From contig BMTG01000014.1 of NCBI GenBank assembly GCA_014649555.1, positions 140,555-204,554 on the forward strand: 64,000 nt of DNA, written 5' to 3'. Every line of letters starts with the position of its first letter. The first letter of the stretch is position 1. The stretch comes from Streptomyces globisporus. GTDB taxonomy: Bacteria > Actinomycetota > Actinomycetes > Streptomycetales > Streptomycetaceae. A program made the position numbers and the translations under genes. Below the pieces are notes generated by a model that did not search any database, was not told the DNA's origin, and saw only the letters and a list, made by a program, of their open reading frames with translations. Shown in pieces: positions 8,659 to 17,300 of the stretch.

Positions 8659-8706
8659 CCGGGGCTCCGCCCCGGACCCCGCTCCTCCATCGCCGGAGGG
8701 GCTTGA
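8659..8706 (+). repeat. Dispersed Streptomyces hairpin repeat, copy 1
   Basis: Begins CCGGGGCTCCGCCCCGG (a hairpin), continues ACCCCGCTCCTCCATCG and ends CCGGAGGGGCTTGA. The same 3' half appears at 18858-18907. This element is scattered at gene ends in many Streptomyces genomes and probably terminates transcription here, just after the DUF1876 stop codon. Confidence 0.7.
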
Positions 8707-8787
8707 AAAGAACCCCCGGAGGGGCCTTGACAGGCGCCCTCGGCAAGGAAAGGAACCGGGCCCGCGCCCGCCTGCGTCTCCCCCCGC

Positions 8788-9129
8788 ATGGAGATCCAGA
8801 ACTCGCGCCGCGAAGCCGTCACCGGCACCGTCGGCTGCGTGACCGCCTTCGCCGGAGCGCTCGCGGGCATCGTGCTCTGGGCGCCGCACGGCAAGGGCGG
8901 TCTCCTGGACGGGTTCGAGGGCGCCTCCAACTGGAACGTGCTCCGGGTCGGCCTGCCCCTCATGATCCTCGGCGGGATCGCGGCGGCCCTGGCCGTGTTC
9001 TTCCTGGTCCGGAGGGACTGGAAGCGGGCGCTCGGGTGCGTCGCGGCCATCGGCGTCCTCTTCGCGCTCGGCGTCGCCGTGGACGCGCTGGCCGGGGCGC
9101 CGAGGCCGGAGTGCCACGACCCCTGCTGA
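8788..9129 (+). CDS. Small integral membrane protein, three predicted helices
   Basis: 113 residues with hydrophobic segments at about 15-32 (CVTAFAGALAGIVLW), 53-73 (RVGLPLMILGGIAAALAVFF) and 80-100 (ALGCVAAIGVLFALGVAV). Basic residues between the second and third helices (VRRDWKR) favour a cytoplasmic loop there. The C-terminus is short and contains two Cys (ECHDPC). The ATG at 8788 lacks a clear ribosome binding site. I do not recognise the family. It is convergent with the P450 gene. Confidence 0.65.
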   Translation: MEIQNSRREAVTGTVGCVTAFAGALAGIVLWAPHGKGGLLDGFEGASNWNVLRVGLPLMILGGIAAALAVFFLVRRDWKRALGCVAAIGVLFALGVAVDALAGAPRPECHDPC

Positions 9130-9148
9130 GTCCGCCCCGGCCGGGGGC

Positions 9149-10354
9149 CTACACCTCCGCCCGCAGCTCCTTCAGCCCCCGGATCACATACCCCGGCTGC
9201 CACTCCGGCTCCGCCGTCATCCGCAGCGCGGGCGCCTTCCGCAGCAGCTCCCCGAAGGACGCGGCCAGCTCCAGGCGGGCCAGCGGGGCGCCCAGGCAGA
9301 AGTGGATGCCCGCGCCGAAGGTGATGTGCGGGTTGTCCGTACGGGACAGATCCAGGACGTCCGGGCGCGCGAACCGTTCCGGGTCCCGGTTGGCCGAGCC
9401 GAACAGCAGCGCCACCTCCGCGCCCCGCCCGATCACCTGGCCGTCGATCTCGATGTCGTCCAGCACCCAGCGCTCGAACATCTGCAACGGGGTGTCGTAG
9501 CGCAGCAGCTCCTCGATCGCGGTCGGCAGCAGCGCGGGGTCGGCGCGCAGGGCGGCCAGCTGCTCGGGGTGGTGGAAGAGGGTCCGCCAGCCGTTGACGG
9601 TGGTGTTCACCGTCGCCTCGTGGCCCGCGTTCAGCAGCAGCACACAGGTGGAGATCATCTCCTGCTCGGTCAGCCGCTCGCCCTCGTCGTGGGCGGCGAT
9701 GAGTGCCGAGATCAGGTCGTCGCCGGGGTTCGCCCGCCGCTCGGTGATCAACCCGCGCAGATACGCGGAGAAGTCCACGGAGGCGGAGACGGCGGCGGCC
9801 GCCGTCTCCGCCTCCGGGTTCAGCTCGAACATTCCGCAGATCGCCGCCGACCAGGGCCGCAGCAGCCCCCGGTCCGCCTCCGGGACGCCCAGCATCTCCG
9901 CGATGACGGCGACCGGCAGCGGCTCCGCGACCTCCGCCAGCAGGTCCCCGCCGCCCTTCGCCACGAACGCGTCGACCAGCTCGGCCGCCAGCCGCCGCAC
10001 CGTCGGGGCGAGGTTCTCGACCGTACGCGGGGTGAACGCCTTGGAGATCAGCCGCCGGATCCGGGGGTGGTCGGGGGCCTCCAGGTCGAGGATGCCCTGC
10101 CCGTTGAGCGTGGTGAACGGCTCGTGCTCGGGCGGCGGCGGGGTGCGCCCGAACTCCTCGTGGCTGAAGCGGTGCAGATACGTACGCCCGAGGCGCCGGT
10201 CGCGCAGCAGGGCCGATACGTCGGAGTGGTGCGGGATCAGCCACTGCCCCGTCGGCTCGAACCAGTGCGCCCGGCCGGCGGCGCGCAGCGCGGTGTAGGC
10301 GGGGTAGGGATCGGCGACGAACGCGGGCGACCAGGGATCGAAGGACACGTGCAT
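9149..10354 (-). CDS. Cytochrome P450 (CYP107-like)
   Basis: Soluble bacterial P450 of 401 residues. The heme-thiolate loop FGAGIHFCLGAPLAR, the K-helix EELLR (ExxR) and the I-helix LLLNAGHEATVN are all present; the I-helix keeps the Ala-Gly pair with Ala-Thr where many have Thr-Thr. The N-terminus (SFDPWSPAFVADPYPAYTALR) is typical of actinobacterial class I P450s, which take electrons from ferredoxin. No ferredoxin gene is next to it and no pathway genes surround it. In my judgement it resembles the CYP107 group; the substrate cannot be inferred. Confidence 0.93.
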   Translation of the reverse strand: MHVSFDPWSPAFVADPYPAYTALRAAGRAHWFEPTGQWLIPHHSDVSALLRDRRLGRTYLHRFSHEEFGRTPPPPEHEPFTTLNGQGILDLEAPDHPRIRRLISKAFTPRTVENLAPTVRRLAAELVDAFVAKGGGDLLAEVAEPLPVAVIAEMLGVPEADRGLLRPWSAAICGMFELNPEAETAAAAVSASVDFSAYLRGLITERRANPGDDLISALIAAHDEGERLTEQEMISTCVLLLNAGHEATVNTTVNGWRTLFHHPEQLAALRADPALLPTAIEELLRYDTPLQMFERWVLDDIEIDGQVIGRGAEVALLFGSANRDPERFARPDVLDLSRTDNPHITFGAGIHFCLGAPLARLELAASFGELLRKAPALRMTAEPEWQPGYVIRGLKELRAEV

Positions 10355-10452
10355 GGCCCGACGCTACCCTCGCCCGCGCTCGCCGCAAGGGGTCCGGCAC
10401 AGGTCCGGCCACCCGCGGTCGCGCTCGCCGTCAGGCCCCCGCCGAGGTCTGC

Positions 10453-11121
10453 CTACCCCGGGGTGACCAGCCGCGCCTCGTACGCGAACACCGCCGCCTG
10501 GGTCCGGTCGCGCAGCCCCAGCTTCACCAGGATGCGGCTCACATGCGTCTTGATCGTGGACTCGGCGACGATCAGGTGCGAGGCGATCTCCGCGTTGGAG
10601 AGACCCTGCGCGATGAGGACGAGCACCTCCGTCTCCCGCTCGGTGAGATCCCCGATCCGGGCCAGCGCGGGCGGCCGCGGGGTCTCCGCGAGCTTGGAGA
10701 ACTCGGTGATGAGGCGCCGGGTGACCGTCGGCGCGAGCAGCGCCTCGCCCGAGGCCACCACCCGAACCCCGTCGGCGAGCTGCCGGGCCGAGGCGTCCTT
10801 GAGGAGGAAGCCCGAGGCCCCGGCCCGCAGCGCCTGGTAGACGTACTCGTCGAGGTCGAAGGTCGTCAGCACCAGGACCTTGGCGTCGGCGTCCCGGGCG
10901 ACGATCTCGCGGGTCGCCTCGATGCCGTTCATCTCCGGCATGCGGATGTCCATCAGGACGACGTCCGGGCGCAGGGCGGCGACCTGGTCGAGCGCCTGCC
11001 TGCCGTCCAGCGCCTCGCCCACGACGGTGATCCCGGGCATCGCGTTGAGCAGGACCGAGAAGCCCTCGCGGACCATCATCTGGTCGTCGACGATCAGGAC
11101 CCGGATGTCGGTGTCGCTCAT
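10453..11121 (-). CDS. NarL/LuxR-type response regulator
   Basis: 222 residues. The receiver domain has the acidic pocket VLIVDDQ, phospho-acceptor Asp in VVLMDIRMPEM, Thr in VLVLTTFDLDEY and Lys in FLLKDAS. A C-terminal LuxR helix-turn-helix follows (LTERETEVLVLIAQGLSNAE, then ESTIKTHVSRILVKLGLRDR). It overlaps the histidine kinase stop by four bases (ATGA, 11118-11121), so the two are translationally coupled and form a cognate pair. Target genes are unknown. Confidence 0.95.
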   Translation of the reverse strand: MSDTDIRVLIVDDQMMVREGFSVLLNAMPGITVVGEALDGRQALDQVAALRPDVVLMDIRMPEMNGIEATREIVARDADAKVLVLTTFDLDEYVYQALRAGASGFLLKDASARQLADGVRVVASGEALLAPTVTRRLITEFSKLAETPRPPALARIGDLTERETEVLVLIAQGLSNAEIASHLIVAESTIKTHVSRILVKLGLRDRTQAAVFAYEARLVTPG

Positions 11122-12458
11122 GCCCGGCCGTCCCGGTCGATGACGACGGTGTCGGCGTTGCCTTCGGCCGCTTCCCGGGACTCCGGGCGCTCCGGCTGCT
11201 CGGACAGCGGCACGGGGAGGAACACCGCGACCTCGTACCCGCCGTCGGCCGTCGGCCCGGCCGTCATCTCGCCGTTAAGCATCGCGACCCGCTCCCGCAT
11301 CCCGGTGATCCCGTGCCCGGCGCCGGGCGAGGGCTTGACCAGGCCCCGCGCGGGTCCGTTGACCACGCGCAGCCCGAGCCCGCCGAGGACGTAGCCGAGC
11401 TCGACCCGGGCCGTGGAGCCGGGCGCGTGCCGCAGGCTGTTGCTCAGGGCCTCCTGGACGATCCGGTACGCCGACAGCTCGACGCCCTGCGGCAGTTCGC
11501 GGACGGCCCCGGTGATCACCTTCTCCGTCTCCAGGCCCGTCTCGCGGACGTTGTCCAGGAGCCCGTCGAGCGCGGCGAGGGTGGGCTGCGGGGCGTCGGG
11601 GGCCTCGTAGTCCTCCGCGCGGACGACCCCGAGGACGCGGCGCAGCTCGGTGAGGGCGGCCACGGCGTTCTCCCGGATGGTGACGAAGGCCTGTTCCAGC
11701 TCGGGCGGCGGGTTCTCCACCCGGTAGGGGGCGGCCTCGGCCTGGATCGCGACGACCGACATGTGGTGGGCGACCACGTCGTGCAGCTCCCGGGCGATGG
11801 TGGTGCGCTCCTCCAGCAGCGTGCGCCGGTCGCGCTCGACGGCGGTGACGGTGCGCTGCACGGTGACCTCGCGTTCGGCGTCGCGCCGGATCTGGACCAC
11901 GGCGACGACGAGCAGCGCGAGGGCGGAGAGGGTGACCACGGGCGCGGTGATCGACGGGTCGCCGCCCTCCAGCAGCATCCCGAAGAACAGGGTCAGCAGC
12001 CACATCCAGGCCGCCGCACGGGGGCGGGTCCGGGCGGCCACGACCACCAGGACCACCACCTGGGCCATGAAGGCGCTCGGCCCCCACAGCCCGTCGGTGC
12101 CGAGGACGGCGCAGAAGACGGTCGTCACCATGGACGCCCAGAACGCGGCGACCGGCCTGATGAGGGTCATCGCCACCGGGATCGCCGGCACCACGCCCAT
12201 CAGGAAGCGGTACTCCCACTCGGCGAACCCGGCCATCATCACGAGGAACGCGGCGAACAGCACCACGGCGTGCGGGGTCCAGACGACGAACTTGCGCAGC
12301 CCCTCGGGCAGCCGCCGGACGACCCGCCCGTCGGGGTTGAGCGGCGGCAGCGGCCGGTAGGCGAACACGTTGCGCAGGAGGTCGTCCCGCAGGCCGTCTA
12401 TCGCCCCTGCGGCTGCCCGGAACTCCGGGCTACTGGTCTTCGTCTGGGTCTCGGTCAC
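11118..12458 (-). CDS. Membrane sensor histidine kinase (HisKA_3 type)
   Basis: 446 residues. The N-terminal half has about six hydrophobic segments from VVWTPHAVVLFAAFLVMMAG to LSALALLVVAVVQI, so the stimulus is probably sensed in or near the membrane. The dimerisation/phosphoacceptor box is TIARELHDVVAHHMSVVAIQ with the reactive His after EL. The ATPase domain shows the N box QEALSNSLRHAPGS and G box GHGITGMRERV. Family: the NarX/DesK-like kinases paired with LuxR-type regulators. The C-terminal tail is acidic and variable. It is the first gene of the two-gene operon with the response regulator. Confidence 0.95.
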   Translation of the reverse strand: MTETQTKTSSPEFRAAAGAIDGLRDDLLRNVFAYRPLPPLNPDGRVVRRLPEGLRKFVVWTPHAVVLFAAFLVMMAGFAEWEYRFLMGVVPAIPVAMTLIRPVAAFWASMVTTVFCAVLGTDGLWGPSAFMAQVVVLVVVAARTRPRAAAWMWLLTLFFGMLLEGGDPSITAPVVTLSALALLVVAVVQIRRDAEREVTVQRTVTAVERDRRTLLEERTTIARELHDVVAHHMSVVAIQAEAAPYRVENPPPELEQAFVTIRENAVAALTELRRVLGVVRAEDYEAPDAPQPTLAALDGLLDNVRETGLETEKVITGAVRELPQGVELSAYRIVQEALSNSLRHAPGSTARVELGYVLGGLGLRVVNGPARGLVKPSPGAGHGITGMRERVAMLNGEMTAGPTADGGYEVAVFLPVPLSEQPERPESREAAEGNADTVVIDRDGRA

Positions 12459-12566
12459 GCTTCCACGGTAGGCGGCGGCGGACGGCCGGTCGTCACCATC
12501 GCTACGGATCCCGGAGCATCCCTCTCAAGGACTACCCGCCTCCGCCGTGCAGTCCCGCAGGTCCGG

Positions 12567-13406
12567 TCAGGCCTCCGGTGAGGCCTCCGCGCGGAAGGCG
12601 TGCGCGTGCTCCTCGGCCCACTGGGCGAAGCTCCGCGCCGGCCGCCCGGTGACCTTCTCCACCGTGTCGAGCACGGTCCGGCCCTCCGGCGGCGTGTCCC
12701 GGTAGACGTCGATCAGGAACGCGATCACGTCCTCCGGCATGCCCTGGCCCCGCCAGGTCTCCAGCGCCTGCTCCTCCGTGAGCTCGACCAGCTCCACGTC
12801 CGCGCCCCGCGCCGCGCCGATGGCCGTCGTCTTGTCGCGGACGGTCAGCGCCTGCGGTCCGGTGACCAGGTACTCCTGGCCGCCGTGACCGTCCTCGGTG
12901 AGGGCGACGGCCGCCACCGCACCGATGTCCGACTCGTGGACCATGGCGCTCAGCCGGTCCACGAACGGCTCGCGCACCACGCCCTCGCTCCGGATGCCGG
13001 GCGCCCACTCCAGGGCGTTCGCCATGAACTCCACCGGCATCACGACCGTCCACGCGAAGTCGCTCGCGCGCACCGCCGTCTCCATCGGGGTCTCCCCGCC
13101 GCCGTGCAGCACGGTCACCCGCCGCACGCCCGCCTCCTCGGCCAGGGCGAGGATCTCGTCGGCGGTCTCCAGCGGGGCGAAGAGGGCCCCGCCGAAGGTG
13201 ATGAGGTGCAGCCCGGTCGCCCCGCGCAGCGCGGGAGCCAGCGACGCCGGGTCTTCCAGGTCGCCGCCGACCACCTCGACCCCGGCCGGGAACTCCGCCC
13301 GCTCCGGGTCGCGGGTCAGGGCCCGGACGTGCTCACCGCGCTCCAGCAGCTGCTCGACCACGCGGCGGCCGACCGTTCCCGTGGCTCCGGTCACCAGGAT
13401 CGTCAT
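12567..13406 (-). CDS. NmrA/SDR-type NAD(P)-binding protein
   Basis: 279 residues with the atypical short-chain dehydrogenase Rossmann start TILVTGATGTVGRRVVEQLL (GxxGxxG). A second strand runs into RALTRDPERAEFP, and VVGGDLEDPASL follows. Catalytic Tyr-x-x-x-Lys is not evident, as in NmrA-like redox sensors and NAD(P)H:quinone or azoreductase-like family members. It could act as a reductase or as a cofactor-sensing protein. The gene stands alone, upstream of the two-component system and in the same direction. Confidence 0.85.
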   Translation of the reverse strand: MTILVTGATGTVGRRVVEQLLERGEHVRALTRDPERAEFPAGVEVVGGDLEDPASLAPALRGATGLHLITFGGALFAPLETADEILALAEEAGVRRVTVLHGGGETPMETAVRASDFAWTVVMPVEFMANALEWAPGIRSEGVVREPFVDRLSAMVHESDIGAVAAVALTEDGHGGQEYLVTGPQALTVRDKTTAIGAARGADVELVELTEEQALETWRGQGMPEDVIAFLIDVYRDTPPEGRTVLDTVEKVTGRPARSFAQWAEEHAHAFRAEASPEA

Positions 13407-13526
13407 GAGGTCTCCTTCGTCGGTTCCGACTCCGTCTGAGCGGCAACACGACCAAGGTAGGGACCGTTGAGGACAGCTTCAGTCCTCTATTCCAGGTCTC
13501 TTCCGGGTCCTCCCTTCGGGAAGGGT

Positions 13527-14450
13527 TCACCAGGCGAGCTGGGTGATCTCCTCGGCGACGACGGCGCAGGCGTCGGCGGCCGGGTCGATCAGCTGGAAGT
13601 GCCCGACGCCGCCGAGCAGCGTCAGCCCGACCGTCTCGCCGGCCAGGGCCGCCGCGTCGACGTACGCCTCGGAGACGGCCTGCGGGACGACGATGTCGTC
13701 GACTCCCTGCACGATCGCGGTGGCGATCCCGGTCGGCAGCAGCACCCCGGGGTCGGCGTGCGCCGCCCGGTCCGCGAAGTCGGCCTCCCCGCCCAGGAGC
13801 TGGGTGACCGCGCCGCCGCACACCCCCAGCCGGACCGCCGCCGCGAAGTCCGCGATCGGAGCCAGGGCGACGACCCCGCGCAGCTGCGGCGGGGCGGGCA
13901 GCCGCCACGGCGACCCCTCGGGCAGGACGTGACGCGCCGCCGCCCACAGGGCGAGGTGCCCGCCCGCCGAGTGCCCGGTGACCACGATCCGCCGCACATC
14001 GGCGCCCGGCAGCTCGCGGGCGGCCAGCACGGGCATCGCGTCCAGGGCCGCGGCCACGTCGTCGAAGGTCTCCGGCCAGCGCCCCGCGACCGGGTCCGCA
14101 CCGGCGGGCGCCGGCCCGCTCCCGCCGCCGCGCTGCTGCGGGATGTCGTCGCCGCCGCGCCGGTACTCCACATTGGCCACGGCGAAGCCCCGGCGGGCCA
14201 GGAAGTCCGCGAGCGGGGAGGCGTGGACCCGGTCGTAGCGGGAGCGCCAGGCGCCGCCGTGCAGGAAGACGACGAGCGGGGCTCCGGTGCGGCCGTCGCG
14301 CGGGGCGTAGAAGTCGACGACCTGGTCGGGGTGGTCCCCGTAGGCGGCGGTGGCGTCGGGGGCGACGGGAGGGTGGGCGAACGCCGACGCGCTCTCCGCC
14401 TCGTCCCGATCACGCGCCGCAGAGTCCGGGAAACCCGGGGAATCCGACAT
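13527..14450 (-). CDS. Alpha/beta-hydrolase, probable kynurenine formamidase
   Basis: 307 residues with an alpha/beta-hydrolase fold: oxyanion motif VVFLHGGAW, nucleophile elbow VVTGHSAGGHLALW, Asp in VQGVDDIVVP, His in GVGHFQLIDP. It is the third gene of an operon whose first two are tryptophan 2,3-dioxygenase and kynureninase. Hydrolysis of N-formylkynurenine to kynurenine is the missing step between them, which makes formamidase the best call. It belongs to the alpha/beta-hydrolase type and not to the metal-dependent KynB type. The ATG at 14450 (MSDSPGF) was chosen over a longer frame that lacks a ribosome binding site. Confidence 0.8.
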   Translation of the reverse strand: MSDSPGFPDSAARDRDEAESASAFAHPPVAPDATAAYGDHPDQVVDFYAPRDGRTGAPLVVFLHGGAWRSRYDRVHASPLADFLARRGFAVANVEYRRGGDDIPQQRGGGSGPAPAGADPVAGRWPETFDDVAAALDAMPVLAARELPGADVRRIVVTGHSAGGHLALWAAARHVLPEGSPWRLPAPPQLRGVVALAPIADFAAAVRLGVCGGAVTQLLGGEADFADRAAHADPGVLLPTGIATAIVQGVDDIVVPQAVSEAYVDAAALAGETVGLTLLGGVGHFQLIDPAADACAVVAEEITQLAW

Positions 14451-14571
14451 GCTGCTCAACCGTCCTCTGCCCGTGGCCTGTGCCTGTGTGCTGCCCAACT
14501 GGGTTGACCTGCGGGGACGGTACCAGCACTCGGTACCGTCCCCGTCCGGCCGCACACGTATTGACGGCCTG

Positions 14572-15816
14572 TCAGGCCACCGAACCGGACGGCGGGATCT
14601 CCGCCAGCACCTCGGCCAGCACCCGCGCCGCCCGTTCCACGTCGGCGAATCCGACGTACAGCGGGGTGAAGCCGAACCGCAGCACGCCCGGCCGGCGCAG
14701 GTCGCCGACGACGCCCCGCTCGATGAGGCGCCGCATCACGGGCTCGGCGTCCTCACAGCGCAGGGCGACCTGACTGCCGCGCTCGGCATGCGCGGCCGGG
14801 GTGACGGAGGTGACCCGGCCTGCCGGAACGTACGCCTCGACGCACTCCAGGAAGAAGTCCGTCAGCGCCAGTGACTTGGCCCGTACGGTGTCCACCGACA
14901 CCCCGTCCCACACATCGAGCGCCGCATCCAGCGTCAGCATGGAGACGATGTCGGGGGTGCCGACCCGGCCCCGTACGGAACCGTCCGCCGGGACGTAGTC
15001 GGGGGTCATGCCGAACGGGTCGGCGTGCGAGTTCCAGCCCGGCAGCGGCGAGTCGAAGGCGGCCTGGTGGCGCTCGGCGACGTACAGGTACGCGGGCGAA
15101 CCGGGGCCGCCGTTGAGGTACTTGTACGTACAGCCGACCGCCAGGTCCACCCCGTGCTCGTCGAGCCCGACGGGCAGCGCGCCCGCGGTGTGGCAGAGGT
15201 CCCACACCGCGACCGCGCCCGCCGCGTGGACGGCGGCGGTCAGCCCGGGCAGGTCGTGCAGCCGGCCGAAGCGGTAGTCGACGTGGTTGAGCAGGGCCAC
15301 GGCGGTACGGGGACCGAGCGCGGCCGGTACGTCGGCCGGATCCACGGGCACCAGCCGGTGGCCGGTGAGCCGGGCGGCGGCCGCCGCGATGTACCCGTCC
15401 GTGGGAAAGGTCGTCGCGTCAACCAGGATCTCGTCGCGTCCCTCGCCCGCGATCCGGGCCGCGGCGACGACGGCCTTGAAGACGTTCACGCTGGTCGAGT
15501 CCCCGACGACGATCTGCCCGGCGGCGGCCCCGACGAGCGGGGCGATCCGGTCGCCGATCCGCTCGGGCGCGGTCCACCAGCCGCTCTCGTCCCAGGACCG
15601 GATGCGCAGCTCGCCCCACTGGCGGGTGAGGACGTCCTGCACCCGGGCGGGGACATGGACGGGCAGCGCGCCCAGCGAGTTGCCGTCGAGGTAGACGCCG
15701 TCGTCGAGCGCGAAGAGCTCGCGGCGGCCGGCGAGCGGATCGGTGGCGTCGAGCTTCAGCGCCCGCGCGCGGAGGTCTTCCGCCGTGGTCGTGGCGGTGG
15801 TCGTGGTCTCAGACAT
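14572..15816 (-). CDS. kynU: Kynureninase
   Basis: PLP enzyme splitting kynurenine to anthranilate and alanine, 414 residues. Motifs: VYLDGNSLGALP near the N-terminus, the WWTAPERIGDRIAPLVGAA segment, VAVWDLCHTAGALPV containing the PLP-binding Asp, and the Schiff-base Lys in GCTYKYLNGGPGSPA. The start ATG lies inside the end of the dioxygenase gene (overlap 15809-15816), so translation is coupled. With its neighbours it forms the tryptophan-to-anthranilate branch, which in Streptomyces also feeds antibiotic precursors. Confidence 0.96.
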   Translation of the reverse strand: MSETTTTATTTAEDLRARALKLDATDPLAGRRELFALDDGVYLDGNSLGALPVHVPARVQDVLTRQWGELRIRSWDESGWWTAPERIGDRIAPLVGAAAGQIVVGDSTSVNVFKAVVAAARIAGEGRDEILVDATTFPTDGYIAAAAARLTGHRLVPVDPADVPAALGPRTAVALLNHVDYRFGRLHDLPGLTAAVHAAGAVAVWDLCHTAGALPVGLDEHGVDLAVGCTYKYLNGGPGSPAYLYVAERHQAAFDSPLPGWNSHADPFGMTPDYVPADGSVRGRVGTPDIVSMLTLDAALDVWDGVSVDTVRAKSLALTDFFLECVEAYVPAGRVTSVTPAAHAERGSQVALRCEDAEPVMRRLIERGVVGDLRRPGVLRFGFTPLYVGFADVERAARVLAEVLAEIPPSGSVA

Positions 15817-16657
15817 GGCTACGCGCCGTCCACAGCTCGGGGAACACGTTCTTCGTGGCGCGCTTCTCCAGCCACGCGACCCCGGCGGAACCGCCGGTGC
15901 CGGTCTTGGAGCCCATCGCGCGGCGGGTGGCGACGAGGTGGTCGTTGCGCCATCGCCACACCAGCTCGCCGACGTCGGTGAGCAGCTCACCGAGGCGGAC
16001 CAGCTCGTCGTTCTGGTCGTCGGAGGCGTAGATCTCCGCCCACACGGCCTCGACCTCGGGCGACGGCTCGTACCGCTTGGTCAGGTCCCGGGTGGTGACG
16101 GCCTCGGGAATGGCGTACCCGCGCCGGGCCAGCAGGGCGAGGGTCTCGTCGTACAGGCTGGGCTCGCCGAGCGCCTTCTCCAGCTCGGCGTACACGCGGG
16201 GCGCGCCCCGGTGCGGCACCAGCATGGAGGCGGACTTGTCGCCGAGCAGGAACTCCATCCGCCGGTACATCGCGGACTGGAATCCGGACCCCTCGCCGAG
16301 GGAGCCCCGGTAGGAGTTGAACTGGGCGGGGGTGAGCCCGGCGAGCGGCCGCCAGGACTCGTTGAGCGCCTCCAGCTCGCGCAGCGAACGCTTCAGGGCG
16401 TCGCGCGCGACGGGTATGCGGTCCTCGCGCAGGGCGCGGGTGGCGGTCTCCCACTCATGGACGATGACCGTGAACCACAGCTCCATGACCTGGGTGGTGA
16501 CCAGGAAGACCATCTCGCCGGGATCGTCCGAGCGCAGGTGCTGGAGGTGGGTCAGGACATCCGCCTGGACGTAGTCCTCGTACGGAGTCGTGCCCGCGAA
16601 GTCGAGGTACGGGGTGTCCGCACCGGTGGCTTCGGGGTCGGGGTGGTTGGTCGACAT
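15809..16657 (-). CDS. kynA: Tryptophan 2,3-dioxygenase
   Basis: Heme enzyme opening the indole ring of tryptophan to N-formylkynurenine, 282 residues. Family motifs seen: YLDFAGTTPYEDYVQADVL, ELWFTVIVHEWE, the substrate loop FNSYRGSLGEGSGFQS, YRRMEFLLGDKS, and near the end GSKTGTGGSAGVAWLEK, the mobile loop over the active site. GAGGAGA lies a few bases before the ATG. It is the first gene of the kynA-kynU-formamidase operon. Confidence 0.97.
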   Translation of the reverse strand: MSTNHPDPEATGADTPYLDFAGTTPYEDYVQADVLTHLQHLRSDDPGEMVFLVTTQVMELWFTVIVHEWETATRALREDRIPVARDALKRSLRELEALNESWRPLAGLTPAQFNSYRGSLGEGSGFQSAMYRRMEFLLGDKSASMLVPHRGAPRVYAELEKALGEPSLYDETLALLARRGYAIPEAVTTRDLTKRYEPSPEVEAVWAEIYASDDQNDELVRLGELLTDVGELVWRWRNDHLVATRRAMGSKTGTGGSAGVAWLEKRATKNVFPELWTARSHV

Positions 16658-16786
16658 CGCTGTCTCCTCGACACGAGCTTCCGGGTAGCGGTCCGCCCCT
16701 TCCGTGAGGTGGTGGAGCTCCGGTCCCCTGCTCGCATACTAAGCCGCTCCCCGCCCGGTGCGCGTGGGCGGGGAGCGCCGAGAAGG

Positions 16787-17200
16787 TCAGCTGAGGATGT
16801 CGGCGGCGGTCGGCGAGGAGTCGCGCAGGAACGTCGAGCAGCGCTCGTGCTCCTCGGTCTCGCCGATCGCGCCCGCGGCCCTGGCGAGGGCGTGCAGGGC
16901 GCGCAGGAAGCCGCGGTTCGGCTCGTGCTCGAACGGGACGGGCCCGTGGCCCTTCCAGCCGGCCCGGCGCAGGGAGTCGAGGCCGCGGTGGTAGCCGGTG
17001 CGGGCGTACGCGTACGACTCGACGACCCGGCCGCCCTCGTACGCCTCGTCGGCGAGCTGCGCCCAGGCGAGGGAGGAGGTGGGGTACTTCGCGGCGACCT
17101 CGGCGGGCGGGGTGCCGGCGGCGAGCAGCTCGCGCGGCTCGGGGTCGTCGGGGAGGTGGGTCGGGGCGGGGCCCCCGAGCAGGTTCTCGTGGATGGACAT
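16787..17200 (-). CDS. DUF3151 family protein
   Basis: A 137-residue cytoplasmic protein that matches DUF3151, a family restricted to actinobacteria. It opens MSIHENLLGGPAPTHLP and contains the conserved middle SSLAWAQLADEAYEGGRVVE and YAYARTGYHRGLDSLRRAGW. The two-helix repeat look (Ala-rich helices with Tyr/Trp) is compatible with a TPR-like helical fold. In related genomes it lies near fructose-bisphosphate aldolase genes, and here fbaA is 3 kb away. No activity is known. Confidence 0.85.
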   Translation of the reverse strand: MSIHENLLGGPAPTHLPDDPEPRELLAAGTPPAEVAAKYPTSSLAWAQLADEAYEGGRVVESYAYARTGYHRGLDSLRRAGWKGHGPVPFEHEPNRGFLRALHALARAAGAIGETEEHERCSTFLRDSSPTAADILS

Positions 17201-17244
17201 GGTTCAAGTGTGCCTGCCGTCACGTCCCGGTGGGACCACGGCCC

Positions 17245-17263
17245 CGGCCCGCCATGCGGGCCG
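17245..17263 (-). terminator. Short GC hairpin after the MFS gene
   Basis: CGGCCCGC, loop CAT, GCGGGCCG: a perfect 8-bp stem 38 bases downstream of the MFS stop codon. Confidence 0.5.
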
Positions 17264-17300
17264 TCGCCCGCCCCCCGCGGCACCGCGGCCCCGGCGGGTC